DNA of 64,000 nucleotides from Chryseobacterium sp. Its GTDB lineage: Bacteria; Bacteroidota; Bacteroidia; Flavobacteriales; Weeksellaceae. Of this stretch, positions 8,454 to 17,260 are shown in pieces. The notes under the pieces were generated by a model. It worked only from the letters and a program-made list of their open reading frames with translations, made no database searches and was not told where the DNA came from. Location: positions 124,001-188,000 of the forward strand of contig NZ_VOXE01000001.1 of NCBI RefSeq assembly GCF_008014695.1. The letters are read 5' to 3'. The position numbers and the translations under genes are program-made. Every line of letters begins with the position of its first letter. Within the stretch, counting starts at the first letter, position 1.

Positions 8454-9029
8454 ATGGAGCTGGAGTTAACTTATATGTCACAAACCGAAAAAGACAGTTT
8501 GATTGCCCAAACCGTAAAGAATTACGGCGGAAAACTGCTGTCCTTCATCCGTCCGAAAGTAAAAAATACCGAGGATGCAGAGGATATTTTACAGGAAGTT
8601 TGGTATCAGTTCAGCAATTTGACTAATATTGCCGAGATTGTGAATGTGAGTGGCTGGCTCTATACCGTTTCGCGGAACAAAATCACCGACAGTTACCGGA
8701 AGAAAAAAACCGAAAATCTGGAAGATCATGCTTACGAGGATGAAGATGGAAGTTTTACGATTAAAGACATCCTTTTGCTGGATGATTCTGAAAATCCGGA
8801 ACTTTTAGCCTTCCGCGAAGAAGTATGGAAGGAACTGTTTGCGTCTTTGGATGAGCTCCCGGAAAAACAGCGTCTGGCTTTTGTGCAAAGCGAAATCGAG
8901 GGCAAGAAATTACAGGAAATTGCTAATGAACAGAATGAGAACATCAAAACCATCATCAGCAGGAAAAATTATGCGGTTAAGCATTTGCGGAAAAAAATGA
9001 CCGTCCTTTACCGGGATTTAAACGAATAA
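8454..9029 (+). CDS. RNA polymerase sigma factor, ECF type
   Basis: The 191-residue protein has sigma region 2 (GKLLSFIRPKVKNTEDAEDI, LQEVWYQF, SGWLYTVSRNKITDSYRK) and region 4 (LDELPEKQRLAFVQSE, then a helix-turn-helix ending ENIKTIISRKNYAVKHLRKK). An acidic linker separates them. No anti-sigma factor is adjacent; the next gene encodes a small membrane protein that could play that role. Alternative start: ATG at 8475, which has GGAG 9 nt upstream. The targets are unknown; the adjacent upstream cluster is a candidate by position only. Confidence 0.9.
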   Translation: MELELTYMSQTEKDSLIAQTVKNYGGKLLSFIRPKVKNTEDAEDILQEVWYQFSNLTNIAEIVNVSGWLYTVSRNKITDSYRKKKTENLEDHAYEDEDGSFTIKDILLLDDSENPELLAFREEVWKELFASLDELPEKQRLAFVQSEIEGKKLQEIANEQNENIKTIISRKNYAVKHLRKKMTVLYRDLNE

Positions 9030-9036
9030 AGATCAA

Positions 9037-9384
9037 ATGAATAATAAATTTAGAGGAAAAATTGCACTTTTTATATTGCTGGCAATATTCATATTTGCGG
9101 TGGTTTCAGCTTTGGTAATGTGGCTCTGGAACAGTATTCTCCCGGAAGTTCTGGGAGTGAAAATGATTAATTTCTGGCAAGCCGCCGGAATTCTGGTGCT
9201 CAGTAAAATTCTGTTCGGAGGTTTCAGCGGGAAGAAAGGCTTTGGCGGAGAAAAATTCCGAAGGCTTAAGGAAGAAAGAATGAACGGCATGACCGACGAG
9301 GAAAAACTAAAATTCAAGGAAATGTGGAAACAGCGGTGCGAACGCGGCAGCTTTTTCAGAAAGAATAACGGAGACGGGCTTTAG
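9037..9384 (+). CDS. small membrane protein downstream of sigma factor
   Basis: A 115-residue protein with two hydrophobic segments, IALFILLAIFIFAVVSALVM (about residues 9-28) and a second (about residues 46-62, AAGILVLSKILFGG), followed by a charged cytosolic tail (KFRRLKEERMNGMTDEEKLKF). It starts 7 nt after the sigma-factor stop, so the pair forms an operon. The layout would suit a membrane partner of the sigma factor, but there is no recognised anti-sigma domain. Its stop codon lies inside the terminator hairpin. Confidence 0.75.
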   Translation: MNNKFRGKIALFILLAIFIFAVVSALVMWLWNSILPEVLGVKMINFWQAAGILVLSKILFGGFSGKKGFGGEKFRRLKEERMNGMTDEEKLKFKEMWKQRCERGSFFRKNNGDGL

Positions 9385-9396
9385 CCCGTTTTTTTT
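9374..9396 (+). terminator. terminator overlapping the stop of the small membrane protein
   Basis: ACGGGCT and AGCCCGT pair as a 7-bp stem whose loop region holds the TAG stop, followed by a run of eight T. The translation stop and the transcription stop coincide. Confidence 0.8.
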
Positions 9397-9484
9397 ATGC
9401 ACTTTTTGTAAATTATTAAAGGAAAATAAGAAGCTTTCCGTCTATGTTAAAAAGGAACATTCTTAAAACACAAATTTAAAAAAA

Positions 9485-9754
9485 ATGAAAAATTCAGGTT
9501 TAAAAGGTGCATTCGGTGCACTTGCAGTAGTAGGAGTCGCTTTCGCAGTCAAAAAAATGGCGGAAAGAAGAAAATTCATGAAAGGGATTTTTGAGGAATA
9601 CGGCATCAAGGAAAAAACACCTTTCGGTTTTGCCGATAAAATACGGGAAATGGATGATGCAAAGTACAGCGAACTCAAAGATAAAATCAAAGAAAAATTC
9701 GCTTCACATTGCTGCACCGGTTCGAGCCGTAAAAAAGAAGCTGCAGAAGCTTAA
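9485..9754 (+). CDS. small hypothetical protein with one N-terminal hydrophobic segment
   Basis: An 89-residue protein: residues 7-22 (KGAFGALAVVGVAFAV) are hydrophobic and glycine/alanine-rich, then a strongly charged helical region (KKMAERRKFMKGIFEE, KYSELKDKIKEKF) and a C-terminal CC pair (SHCCTGSS). It may be membrane-anchored with a cytosolic helix. It has its own terminator and follows the sigma operon. No family recognised. Confidence 0.6.
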   Translation: MKNSGLKGAFGALAVVGVAFAVKKMAERRKFMKGIFEEYGIKEKTPFGFADKIREMDDAKYSELKDKIKEKFASHCCTGSSRKKEAAEA

Positions 9755-9782
9755 ACATTCAGTTAAACTCAATTATTTTTGT

Positions 9783-9811
9783 AACGGAAAGATTTTTCTT
9801 TCCGTTTTTTC
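9783..9811 (+). terminator. terminator after the 89-residue protein gene
   Basis: A perfect 10-bp stem (AACGGAAAGA / TCTTTCCGTT) with a TTTT loop, followed by more T residues. Confidence 0.85.
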
Positions 9812-9832
9812 GTTCACCGGTTTTAAATATCT

Positions 9833-9840
9833 TATTTTTG
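9833..9840 (+). promoter_or_regulatory. -7 promoter element for the J-domain gene
   Basis: TATTTTTG, an exact TAnnTTTG match, lies 16 nt upstream of the ATG at 9857. Confidence 0.55.
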
Positions 9841-9856
9841 GTTTTCGCAATTCAAG

Positions 9857-10501
9857 ATGAAGAACTACTATTATTTTCTCGGCGTTAAAGAAGGAGCTTC
9901 GGAAGAGGACATTAAAAAAGCCTACAGGAAATTATCGTTAAAATATCACCCCGATAAAAACCAAAACGACGAGTTTTTTGTAGACCGTTTCCGGGAAATT
10001 CAGGAAGCCTATGAAAACCTGATTGATCCTGAGCGGAGAAGAATGTATGACCAGAATTTCGGAACGCAGGAAAGAAGTTACCGAACCACTTCTCCGCCCG
10101 TGATTAAAAGTTTTTCCGCCAACAAAGTTCGCGCAAAAAAAGGAGAAGAAATCATCATTACCTGGAAAACGCAGAATGCTGATGTAGTGAAGATCCTTCC
10201 TTTCGGACTGGAGAAATACTACGGCGAAAGAATTTTTAAAGTAACCGGTTTTAAAGACGGAAAATTCCAGATCCTGCTTCACGCCACCAATTCGCTCACG
10301 CACAGAACTGCCGTTCAGGGCATCACGATAACCGAGGTTTTTGAAAACGATAAGGAAAAGTACCGGGACGAAGTGGAGGATTTGCTGAAGCCGAAACGAA
10401 CTGCCGAAAATGATGCAAAGTTGCCCAAAACACTTAAAATAGTGGTGATGATATTACTCGCTATTGCTCTTATTGTATTCCTGATATTTATTTCAGAATA
10501 A
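9857..10501 (+). CDS. J-domain protein with C-terminal membrane anchor
   Basis: The 214-residue protein starts with a complete J domain (residues 1-66, [18 protein letters not shown] with the HPD triad needed to stimulate Hsp70 ATPase). A central domain of about 100 residues ([35 protein letters not shown]) looks like an immunoglobulin-type fold. A single transmembrane helix at the very end ([18 protein letters not shown]) would anchor it with the J domain in the cytosol. It lacks the Gly/Phe and zinc regions of DnaJ, so it is a specialised co-chaperone. It has its own -7 element. Confidence 0.85.
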   Translation: MKNYYYFLGVKEGASEEDIKKAYRKLSLKYHPDKNQNDEFFVDRFREIQEAYENLIDPERRRMYDQNFGTQERSYRTTSPPVIKSFSANKVRAKKGEEIIITWKTQNADVVKILPFGLEKYYGERIFKVTGFKDGKFQILLHATNSLTHRTAVQGITITEVFENDKEKYRDEVEDLLKPKRTAENDAKLPKTLKIVVMILLAIALIVFLIFISE

Positions 10502-10522
10502 ATCCGGCTCATGCAATCGGGA

Positions 10523-10672
10523 TCAGGCCATCTTCAGCCTTCCCGGACATTTTTTACACCTTTTTCCTTTTTTGAATTTCTTGCAGCAGCTCTTCTTGCC
10601 GCAGAATATTTCGGTATTTCCGGATACAGGTATTAAAGGTGAAATTTTAAAAGGAATTATCGGCGAATTCAT
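10523..10672 (-). CDS. very small Cys/Lys-rich protein
   Basis: A 49-residue protein whose C-terminal half is packed with Cys and Lys (CGKKSCCKKFKKGKRCKKCP: five Cys, ten Lys). The pattern suggests a metal-binding or nucleic-acid-binding peptide, but no family is recognised. Support for a real gene comes from a textbook promoter upstream (TTTG, 19 nt, TATATTTG) whose -7 element ends 4 nt before the ATG, implying a leaderless transcript. The frame is open further upstream to 10729, but that start would precede the promoter. It is convergent with the J-domain gene. Confidence 0.55.
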   Translation of the reverse strand: MNSPIIPFKISPLIPVSGNTEIFCGKKSCCKKFKKGKRCKKCPGRLKMA

Positions 10673-10676
10673 GCGG

Positions 10677-10707
10677 CAAATATAGTTCAATTTAGAACAG
10701 TTCCAAA
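10677..10707 (-). promoter_or_regulatory. complete -33/-7 promoter for the Cys/Lys-rich protein
   Basis: On the minus strand TTTG (10707-10704), a 19-nt spacer and TATATTTG (10684-10677) match the Bacteroidota promoter consensus exactly. The -7 element ends 4 nt before the ATG at 10672. Confidence 0.65.
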
Positions 10708-10819
10708 TAGGATCATCAAAAAAATGCATTTGTTTGAACTGAGATTTATCAATTGTGCTGTTGCCTAAAAAATTGTATTTTTACGAACCTTAAATTCGAA
10801 ATAAATCCAGTAAAAAGAT

Positions 10820-13678
10820 ATGAATACAACACAGTTTGTTAACCGCCACATTTCCCTGAACGAAGCCGATAAACAGGCAATGCTGAAGAGAATAGGCGTT
10901 TCGGGAATTGATGAATTAATTGCTCAGACCATTCCTGCGTCCATCCGTTTAGAAAAAGATTTAGACATAGCGCCTGCTCTTTCAGAGTATGAAATGCTTG
11001 CCCATTCAAAGGAGTTGGGGTCTAAAAATTCAATGTTCGACAATTACATCGGTTTCGGTTATCACAACACGATTTTACCGAGTGCCATTCAGAGAAATAT
11101 TCTCGAAAATCCTTCCTGGTACACCGCTTATACTCCTTATCAGGCAGAAATTGCACAGGGAAGACTGGAGGCATTGCTGAATTTCCAGACCGTTGTATCA
11201 GATCTTACCGGTTTCCCTCTGGCAAACGCGTCACTTCTTGATGAATCTACTGCGGCTTCAGAAGCGATGCACATGTTTTTTGAAAGCAGAACCAAAGACC
11301 AGAAAAAATCCGGAGCACAGAAGTTTTTCGTTTCCGATCTGGTATTACCTCAAACCGTTTCGGTCCTGAAAACAAAAGCAGAAGGTTTGGGCATCGACAT
11401 TATTGTCGGGAATCATAAAAATCATCAGTTCAACGACACATATTTCGGAATTTTGCTCCAGTACCCGGGTAAAAACGGAATTGTTCTGGACTATACTGAA
11501 AATATTCAATATTATAAAGAACACAACCTTCAGGTTGCGGTTGCATGTGATCCGATGGCTTTGGTCAAACTGAAGTCCCCCGCAGAAATGGGCGCTGACT
11601 GCGCAGTCGGAACCACGCAGCGTTTCGGAATTCCGATGGGTTACGGTGGTCCTCATGCAGCATTTTTCTGCTGTAAAGAAGATTACAAAAGGGTTATTCC
11701 GGGAAGAATTATCGGCGTTTCACAGGATGCTTACGGAAAACGTGCTTTGAGAATGGCACTCCAGACCCGCGAGCAGCACATCAAAAGAGAAAAAGCAACT
11801 TCAAATATCTGTACTGCGCAGGTTTTGCTGGCCGTTATGGCCGGAATGTACGCGGTTTATCACGGTCCGAAAGGGTTGAATTTCATTGCAGACCAGATTC
11901 ATTTTAAGATGAATACCCTGCAGAACGGTTTGAAAAGCCTTGGATTTGATATGGTAGAAGAGCCGGTTTTCGATACCATAAAGATAAGAATCCATGAAAA
12001 TGATAAGACAGGTTTGATTCTGCTTATGCGTGATCATAAAATCAATCTGAATTATTTCACAGAAGGAGTCGTGAGCATTTCAGTAAACGAAACTTCAACC
12101 GCTGAAAAACTGCAGAAACTCCTGGATGCTTTTGCACAGTTTTTAGACAAACAGAGTTTTAAACTTGATTTTAAAGAAGAAATTACGATTCCGGAAGAGC
12201 TTTTGAGAACTGATAAAATCCTTCAGGACGAAGTATTCAACAGATACCACACGGAGACTGAACTGATGAGGTACATCAAACATCTGGAAAGAAAGGATCT
12301 GTCATTGACGCATTCCATGATTTCTCTCGGATCGTGTACAATGAAACTGAATGCCGCAACACAAATGCTGCCGCTTTCCTGGGCTGAATGGGGAACCATT
12401 CATCCTTTTGTGCCGGTGGAACATGCTGCAGGTTACCAACTGATGATCAAACAGCTGGAAAAAGATCTGGCAGAAATCACAGGTTTTGCTGGAACTTCCT
12501 TACAGCCGAATTCAGGTGCACAGGGAGAATATGCCGGTTTAATGGTGATCCGTGAGTACCACAAATCCCGTGGCGACATTCATCGGAATATCGTTCTGAT
12601 TCCTCAGTCAGCACACGGAACCAACCCTGCTTCCGCAGTAATTGCCGGAATGAAAGTGGTGGTGGTGAAAAACCTGGAAAGCGGAGAGATCGATTTCGAT
12701 GATCTGAAAGCAAAAGCAGAAGAACACAGTGAAAATCTTTCTGCGGCCATGATCACTTATCCCTCTACGTATGGTTTTTTTGATGCTAATATCAAGGAAA
12801 TTACAAAACTCATCCACGAACACGGCGGACAGGTTTATATGGACGGCGCGAATATGAATGCGCAGGTAGGTTATACTTCGCCCGGAAATATCGGTGCAGA
12901 TGTTTGTCACCTGAATCTTCACAAAACATTTGCAATTCCTCATGGCGGTGGTGGACCCGGAGTGGGCCCGATCTGTGTGGCTGAACATCTGGTAAAGTTC
13001 TTACCGTCAAACCCGAACATTAAAGTCGGTGAAAAAGAAGCCATCGAAGCTATTTCTGCTGCTCCTTACGGTTCAGGTTTGATTCTGAACATTTCTTACG
13101 CTTATATTAAACTGCTTGGAATGGAAGGTTTGAAAAAATCTACCGAACATGCGATCCTGAACGCGAATTATCTGAAAGAGGTTCTGGCGGAACATTTTCC
13201 GATTCTGTATGCGAATACGGAAGGAAGAGTTGCCCACGAATGTATCGTAGATTTCCGTCAGTTCAAATCCCTTGGAATTGAAGTGGCAGATATTGCAAAA
13301 CGTTTGATGGATTACGGTTTCCATGCGCCAACAGTAAGTTTCCCGGTTGCAGGAACGCTGATGATTGAGCCTACCGAATCGGAAAGCAAAAGAGAGATCG
13401 ACCGTTTTGCTGAAGCCCTGATTTCCATTAAAAAAGAAATTGAGGAAATTGCAGAAGGAAAAGCCGATGCCGCCAATAATGTATTGAAAAATGCGCCACA
13501 CACCGAGCAGATCGTGATCTCAGATTCATGGGACAAACCTTACAGTCGCGAGAAGGCAGCCTATCCATTGGAGTGGGTGAGGGATCACAAATTCTTCGCT
13601 ACGGTTTCAAGAGTTGATGAAGCGTTTGGCGACCGGAATCTGGTCTGCACCTGCGAACCGATTGAATCCTATATGTAA
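10820..13678 (+). CDS. gcvP: glycine dehydrogenase (decarboxylating), P protein of the glycine cleavage system
   Basis: At 952 residues this is the full-length fused P protein that decarboxylates glycine with pyridoxal phosphate and passes the aminomethyl group to the lipoylated H protein. The PLP-binding lysine is K702 in [18 protein letters not shown]. The N-terminal half (residues 1-440) and C-terminal half are the ancestral duplicated aminotransferase-like domains; [11 protein letters not shown] marks the first. No other gcv gene is adjacent, as is usual in Flavobacteriia. The start ATG at 10820 follows a weak -7-like TATTTTTA. No glycine riboswitch is recognisable in the short leader. 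Confidence 0.98.
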   Translation: MNTTQFVNRHISLNEADKQAMLKRIGVSGIDELIAQTIPASIRLEKDLDIAPALSEYEMLAHSKELGSKNSMFDNYIGFGYHNTILPSAIQRNILENPSWYTAYTPYQAEIAQGRLEALLNFQTVVSDLTGFPLANASLLDESTAASEAMHMFFESRTKDQKKSGAQKFFVSDLVLPQTVSVLKTKAEGLGIDIIVGNHKNHQFNDTYFGILLQYPGKNGIVLDYTENIQYYKEHNLQVAVACDPMALVKLKSPAEMGADCAVGTTQRFGIPMGYGGPHAAFFCCKEDYKRVIPGRIIGVSQDAYGKRALRMALQTREQHIKREKATSNICTAQVLLAVMAGMYAVYHGPKGLNFIADQIHFKMNTLQNGLKSLGFDMVEEPVFDTIKIRIHENDKTGLILLMRDHKINLNYFTEGVVSISVNETSTAEKLQKLLDAFAQFLDKQSFKLDFKEEITIPEELLRTDKILQDEVFNRYHTETELMRYIKHLERKDLSLTHSMISLGSCTMKLNAATQMLPLSWAEWGTIHPFVPVEHAAGYQLMIKQLEKDLAEITGFAGTSLQPNSGAQGEYAGLMVIREYHKSRGDIHRNIVLIPQSAHGTNPASAVIAGMKVVVVKNLESGEIDFDDLKAKAEEHSENLSAAMITYPSTYGFFDANIKEITKLIHEHGGQVYMDGANMNAQVGYTSPGNIGADVCHLNLHKTFAIPHGGGGPGVGPICVAEHLVKFLPSNPNIKVGEKEAIEAISAAPYGSGLILNISYAYIKLLGMEGLKKSTEHAILNANYLKEVLAEHFPILYANTEGRVAHECIVDFRQFKSLGIEVADIAKRLMDYGFHAPTVSFPVAGTLMIEPTESESKREIDRFAEALISIKKEIEEIAEGKADAANNVLKNAPHTEQIVISDSWDKPYSREKAAYPLEWVRDHKFFATVSRVDEAFGDRNLVCTCEPIESYM

Positions 13679-13714
13679 CTTATAAAAGATACTTTTTTAA
13701 AAATCTTAAACTGA

Positions 13715-13746
13715 AAATCCCGAACCTTGGTTCGGGATTTTTTTAA
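13715..13746. terminator. bidirectional terminator between gcvP and the glycosylase gene
   Basis: An 11-bp stem (AAATCCCGAAC / GTTCGGGATTT) with a CTTG loop lies between the two convergent genes. It is followed by a T-tract on the plus strand and preceded by A residues that give a shorter T-tract on the minus strand. Confidence 0.85.
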
Positions 13747-14477
13747 TACAGTTTCTGGTCTTTTTCACAGTAAAAACTCCTTCGGTTTGTGATCCCGAGA
13801 TGTTTTTTAGTCAGTGTGCCGCCGCATTTCGGGCAGATTCTTTTGGTGTGCACCAGCCAGTGTTTCTTCAGGACATATTCTTTTTTCCATTTCAGAAAAT
13901 CGAAACTGTAATCGCGCGCTTCCTTGATTAATGCAGAGAGTTTTGCAGGCGGCAGGTTTCCCACTTTGCTTTCCGGATGCACCCCAATCCTGAAAAGCAC
14001 CTCATTCTTAATGATATTGCCCACTCCCGAAAAGATGTTCTGGTCCAGCAAAACGTCGCAAACCAAAGCATCCGGAATGGCTTTGAGTTTTTTTCTGGCC
14101 TTAAGCGGTTTCCAGTCATCGCTCAGGACATCAGCATTCCAGTCGATTTCCTTTAGAACTTCGCGGTCCAGCAGTTTAACCGAACACGTATAGAAATAAA
14201 GGTCACCGCTTTTAAATTGCAGATGCAGCCTCAGCCGCTGGTCGGGTTTTGTCTGCTCATCAACTGAGTAGGAACCGAACATCAGAAGGTGAATACGGAT
14301 TGTGAATTCACCACAAACCAGATAAGTCTGTTTTCCGTAGGTTTTGATTTCTTCGAGCGTAAGTCCGGGAATTTTTTCCATATCGATCTTGGCATTTCCG
14401 TTTGCCGAGATGATCTTTTCTCCGGCAAATTTCACTATGCTTTCTTTCATAATCAGTATGGAGGGTCCTTCAGGCAT
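13743..14477 (-). CDS. Fpg/Nei family DNA glycosylase
   Basis: The 244-residue protein starts MPEGPS, where P2 and E3 (after Met removal) are the catalytic N-terminal proline and glutamate of the formamidopyrimidine-DNA glycosylase/endonuclease VIII family, which excises oxidised bases. The H2TH region (DVLLDQNIFSGVGNIIKNEV) is intact. The C-terminal zinc finger has CPKCG and a third Cys in FYCEKDQ, but Asp stands where the fourth zinc Cys is expected. IRIHLLMFGSY resembles Nei more than Fpg. Convergent with gcvP. Confidence 0.9.
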   Translation of the reverse strand: MPEGPSILIMKESIVKFAGEKIISANGNAKIDMEKIPGLTLEEIKTYGKQTYLVCGEFTIRIHLLMFGSYSVDEQTKPDQRLRLHLQFKSGDLYFYTCSVKLLDREVLKEIDWNADVLSDDWKPLKARKKLKAIPDALVCDVLLDQNIFSGVGNIIKNEVLFRIGVHPESKVGNLPPAKLSALIKEARDYSFDFLKWKKEYVLKKHWLVHTKRICPKCGGTLTKKHLGITNRRSFYCEKDQKLY

Positions 14478-14540
14478 CTTTTTATGTTTTTATTTTACGC
14501 TTCAAAACTTAAACCATTTATAAAAACACAATAAAAAACG

Positions 14541-14548
14541 TATTTTTG
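14541..14548 (+). promoter_or_regulatory. -7 promoter element abutting the dGTPase start
   Basis: TATTTTTG, an exact match, ends 4 nt before the ATG at 14553. If the start point lies 4-5 nt after the element, the message would be leaderless. Confidence 0.55.
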
Positions 14549-14552
14549 AAGG

Positions 14553-15908
14553 ATGGATTTAAACAGAATGTTCACGAATCAGCGCACGGGACAGAATGCT
14601 CCAACGGCAGCTTCCAGAACTGATTTCCAACGAGATTTCGACCGTATTATCTTTTCGGCCGCTTTCCGCAGGCTTCAGAACAAAACCCAGGTGTTTCCGC
14701 TTCCCGGAAGTGTGTTTGTACATAACCGCCTCACGCATTCACTGGAGGTTTCTTCAGTCGGGCGAAGTTTGGGAAACGCAGCCGGCGAGTTTATCTTTAA
14801 GAATTTTGAGAATGATCTGGATGAAAATGCCCGCAACTTTTATCTCCATAACCTGCACAATGTGATTGCAGCAGCCTGTCTTTGTCATGATGTCGGTAAC
14901 CCTGCCTTCGGACATTCGGGAGAAGATGCCATTGCCAGTTATTTCGAAAAGAATGAAAACAGCCTGAAATCAAAATTCTCGGAAAAAGAATGGGCTGATC
15001 TTGTTAATTTTGAAGGAAATGCCAATGCCATCCGTGTACTTACGCATCAGCAGAACGGAAAAGATGAAGGCGGAACGCAGCTTACACACAGTACGCTCGT
15101 AAGCATTGCAAAATATCCGTGCGAAGCCATTGCAAAGAAAAAACGAACGGTTCACCGGAAGAAATTTGGGTTTTTCCAGAATGAAAAGGATACTTTTCTG
15201 GAGATTGCGAGATCGGTTGACCTGATCCGCGAAAGCGAAGAACCCACCGTTTTCAAACGTCACCCGTTTGTCTGGCTGGTGGAAGCGGCAGATGACATCT
15301 GCTACAACATTATTGATATGGAAGATGCGCACCGGCTCGGCATTGTTTCGAGTTCGGACTGCGAAAACCTTTTCTTCGAACTCATCAAATCTGAAAACCA
15401 AAACACGAAAAGGGTTGAGGACAAGCTGGCAATGCTTACCAATGCCAACGAAAGGATTTCTTATCTGAGGGCGAAAGTCATCAACGCACTCATCAATAAA
15501 TCTCTCGAAATTTATCAGGATCATTTTCCCGAAATCCTTACCGGAAGTCTTGATAAAGCGCTGCTCGATATCTACAGATCCGGGAACAGGTCACTTCAGG
15601 AAATTGAAAGTTTCTCCATAGAAAAGATTTACGGTCATAAAGCGGTCATTGAGATTGAGAACGCCGGCTACAATGTGATGTATGAACTGCTGGATCATTT
15701 TATACCCCCAATCCTTACTGAACAGGAAAAAAGAAAGTCGTATGATAAAATGGCGCTGAAACTTTTGCCCAAACAGTTCCTGTACGAAGAGGGCAGTGAT
15801 TACCAGAAGGTTCTAGGGGTCATCGATTTTGTGTCGGGTATGACCGATAATTTTGCCACCGACCTTTACCGTAAAATAAAAGGAATTGACATCGGAATGA
15901 CCATGTAA
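14553..15908 (+). CDS. dgt: deoxyguanosinetriphosphate triphosphohydrolase (dGTPase)
   Basis: The 451-residue HD-superfamily enzyme hydrolyses dGTP (or other dNTPs) to nucleoside and triphosphate. Seen directly: RTDFQRDFDRIIFSAAFRRL with the substrate-contact arginines, VHNRLTHSLEVSSVGRSLG giving the first metal His, and AACLCHDVGNPAFGHSGE giving the HD pair. The later DDICYNIIDMEDAH supplies the fourth ligand Asp. Length fits the long type-1 dGTPases. M6 (14568) is an alternative start if the promoter's transcription start falls after 14553. Divergent from the glycosylase gene. Confidence 0.95.
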   Translation: MDLNRMFTNQRTGQNAPTAASRTDFQRDFDRIIFSAAFRRLQNKTQVFPLPGSVFVHNRLTHSLEVSSVGRSLGNAAGEFIFKNFENDLDENARNFYLHNLHNVIAAACLCHDVGNPAFGHSGEDAIASYFEKNENSLKSKFSEKEWADLVNFEGNANAIRVLTHQQNGKDEGGTQLTHSTLVSIAKYPCEAIAKKKRTVHRKKFGFFQNEKDTFLEIARSVDLIRESEEPTVFKRHPFVWLVEAADDICYNIIDMEDAHRLGIVSSSDCENLFFELIKSENQNTKRVEDKLAMLTNANERISYLRAKVINALINKSLEIYQDHFPEILTGSLDKALLDIYRSGNRSLQEIESFSIEKIYGHKAVIEIENAGYNVMYELLDHFIPPILTEQEKRKSYDKMALKLLPKQFLYEEGSDYQKVLGVIDFVSGMTDNFATDLYRKIKGIDIGMTM

Positions 15909-15988
15909 TACCGGCATTTTTTTCTTATCTTTATAACAAATCAGCAAAAAACACGACTGATTGTTTATTAACATTTAAATTCTAAACC

Positions 15989-16921
15989 ATGATTTTTCTA
16001 GGAATTATTATTTTTTTCGGACTCATTGTCCTCTTTGCATCGTTCTTTACGGTGACTCAGGAAAGTGCAGCCATTGTAGAACGTTTCGGGAAATTCCTTT
16101 CCGTGCGCCAGTCGGGGCTTCATTTGAAGATTCCGTTTGTAGATCAGGTAGCCAGGCGGCTTAACCTCAGGATCCAGCAGCTTGACGTGATCATCGATAC
16201 CAAGACTTTGGATAATGTATTCATCAAGATGAAAGTATCGGTGCAGTATCAGGTAATCAGAACCCAGGTAGCCGATGCTTATTACCGCCTCGAAAATCCG
16301 GAAGGACAGATCACCTCTTATGTATTTGATGTGGTGCGTGCCGAAGTACCGAAACTGAAACTGGATGACGTTTTCGTGAAAAAAGATGACGTGGCCATCG
16401 CTGTGAAAGGAGAATTGCAGGAAGCCATGCAGAGTTACGGTTACGATATTATCAAAGCCTTGGTAACGGATATTGATCCGGATGAGCAGGTGAAGCATGC
16501 CATGAACAGGATTAATGCTGCTGAACGGGAAAAAACCGCTGCAGAATACGAATCTGAAGCCCAGAAAATACGCATCGTTGCCGTTGCAAAAGCCGAAGCT
16601 GAATCCAAAAAACTTCAGGGGATGGGGATTGCCGACCAGCGAAGAGAAATTGCCAAAGGCCTGGAAGAATCGGTAAAAATGCTGAACGATGCCGGAATCA
16701 ATGCGCAGGAAGCATCTGCATTAATTGTAGTTACGCAGCATTACGACACGCTGCATTCCATTGGAGCCAATAACAGAAGCAACCTGGTCCTGCTGCCGAA
16801 TTCGCCAAGTGCCGCCAGTTCTATGCTGAACGATCTTGTGATTTCGATGGCTGCCACCCAGAAAATGGATGAAATTAATCAGGCGAAATTGCCGCCGCCG
16901 CCAACTTCACACCAACATTAA
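15989..16921 (+). CDS. SPFH/Band 7 membrane protein (stomatin-like)
   Basis: The 310-residue protein has one N-terminal transmembrane helix (residues 1-22), then an SPFH domain beginning VTQESAAIVERFGKFL and continuing GLHLKIPFVDQVARRLNLRI, and a coiled-coil alanine/glutamate-rich region (AAEREKTAAEYESEAQKIR). The short proline-rich C-terminus ends in PPPPTSHQH. These proteins form ring- or cage-like oligomers at the inner membrane, often with a NfeD-type partner or FtsH; neither is encoded beside it. Its role here is probably membrane-domain organisation or protease control. Confidence 0.92.
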   Translation: MIFLGIIIFFGLIVLFASFFTVTQESAAIVERFGKFLSVRQSGLHLKIPFVDQVARRLNLRIQQLDVIIDTKTLDNVFIKMKVSVQYQVIRTQVADAYYRLENPEGQITSYVFDVVRAEVPKLKLDDVFVKKDDVAIAVKGELQEAMQSYGYDIIKALVTDIDPDEQVKHAMNRINAAEREKTAAEYESEAQKIRIVAVAKAEAESKKLQGMGIADQRREIAKGLEESVKMLNDAGINAQEASALIVVTQHYDTLHSIGANNRSNLVLLPNSPSAASSMLNDLVISMAATQKMDEINQAKLPPPPTSHQH

Positions 16922-16960
16922 TAAATCCCCTGCTGAAAAGGGCATTACAGAAAATTATAG

Positions 16961-17170
16961 AAGCAGGTTTGCATTCAGGTAAAAGCAAGCTTGGTTTTTA
17001 TAAAAAGCAAGCTTGCTTTTCTACAATGAACGAAAGGCGTTGCCTGAAAGGTCTGCACGCTTAATCCCAAAGATCTGGACGGATTGCCTAAAGGTCCCGA
17101 TGATTTACCCAAAAGCCCGCCTTCTTTTCGAAAAAGACGGCGGACGTTTTCAAAGAAGATGGCGGGCTTT
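16961..17170. repeat. degenerate 21-22-bp tandem repeat region with hairpins
   Basis: The 353-bp gap between the SPFH gene and the next gene holds a decayed tandem array. Three 22-bp-spaced units built on AAGCAAGCTTG (at 16961, 16983 and 17005) are followed by 21-bp units at 17019, 17040, 17063, 17084, 17105, 17126 and 17147, most starting TT and carrying AAA/AAG at positions 7-9. From 17063 one frame reads as heptads (LPKGPDD, LPKSPPS, FRKRRRT, FSKKMAG) to a TGA at 17171, but a 2-bp offset breaks the frame upstream. No credible start codon or promoter is seen. Confidence 0.5.
16981..17020 (+). terminator. hairpin downstream of the SPFH gene, possible terminator
   Basis: AAAAGCAAGCTTG (16981-16993) pairs perfectly over 13 bp with 17008-17020, with a 14-nt loop. 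The distal copy (17003-17020) is itself an 18-bp palindrome. It ends in four T only, so termination is plausible but not certain. Confidence 0.45.
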
Positions 17171-17260
17171 TGAACAGAGGATCAGTATCCCTTTAAAATC
17201 TAATGGGATGGTGACCTGAAAAGCAGCAGTGGGGTATAATGATCATCATCATCAACCAAA

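Noticed and set aside
10820..13678. Glycine riboswitch upstream of gcvP
   Set aside because: The leader is under about 60 nt with no paired aptamer structure that I can fold by eye.
17013..17219. A 68-codon ORF in the repeat region
   Set aside because: It has no promoter and reads through the degenerate tandem repeat. The heptad pattern changes frame within it, so it is listed as a repeat, not a gene.
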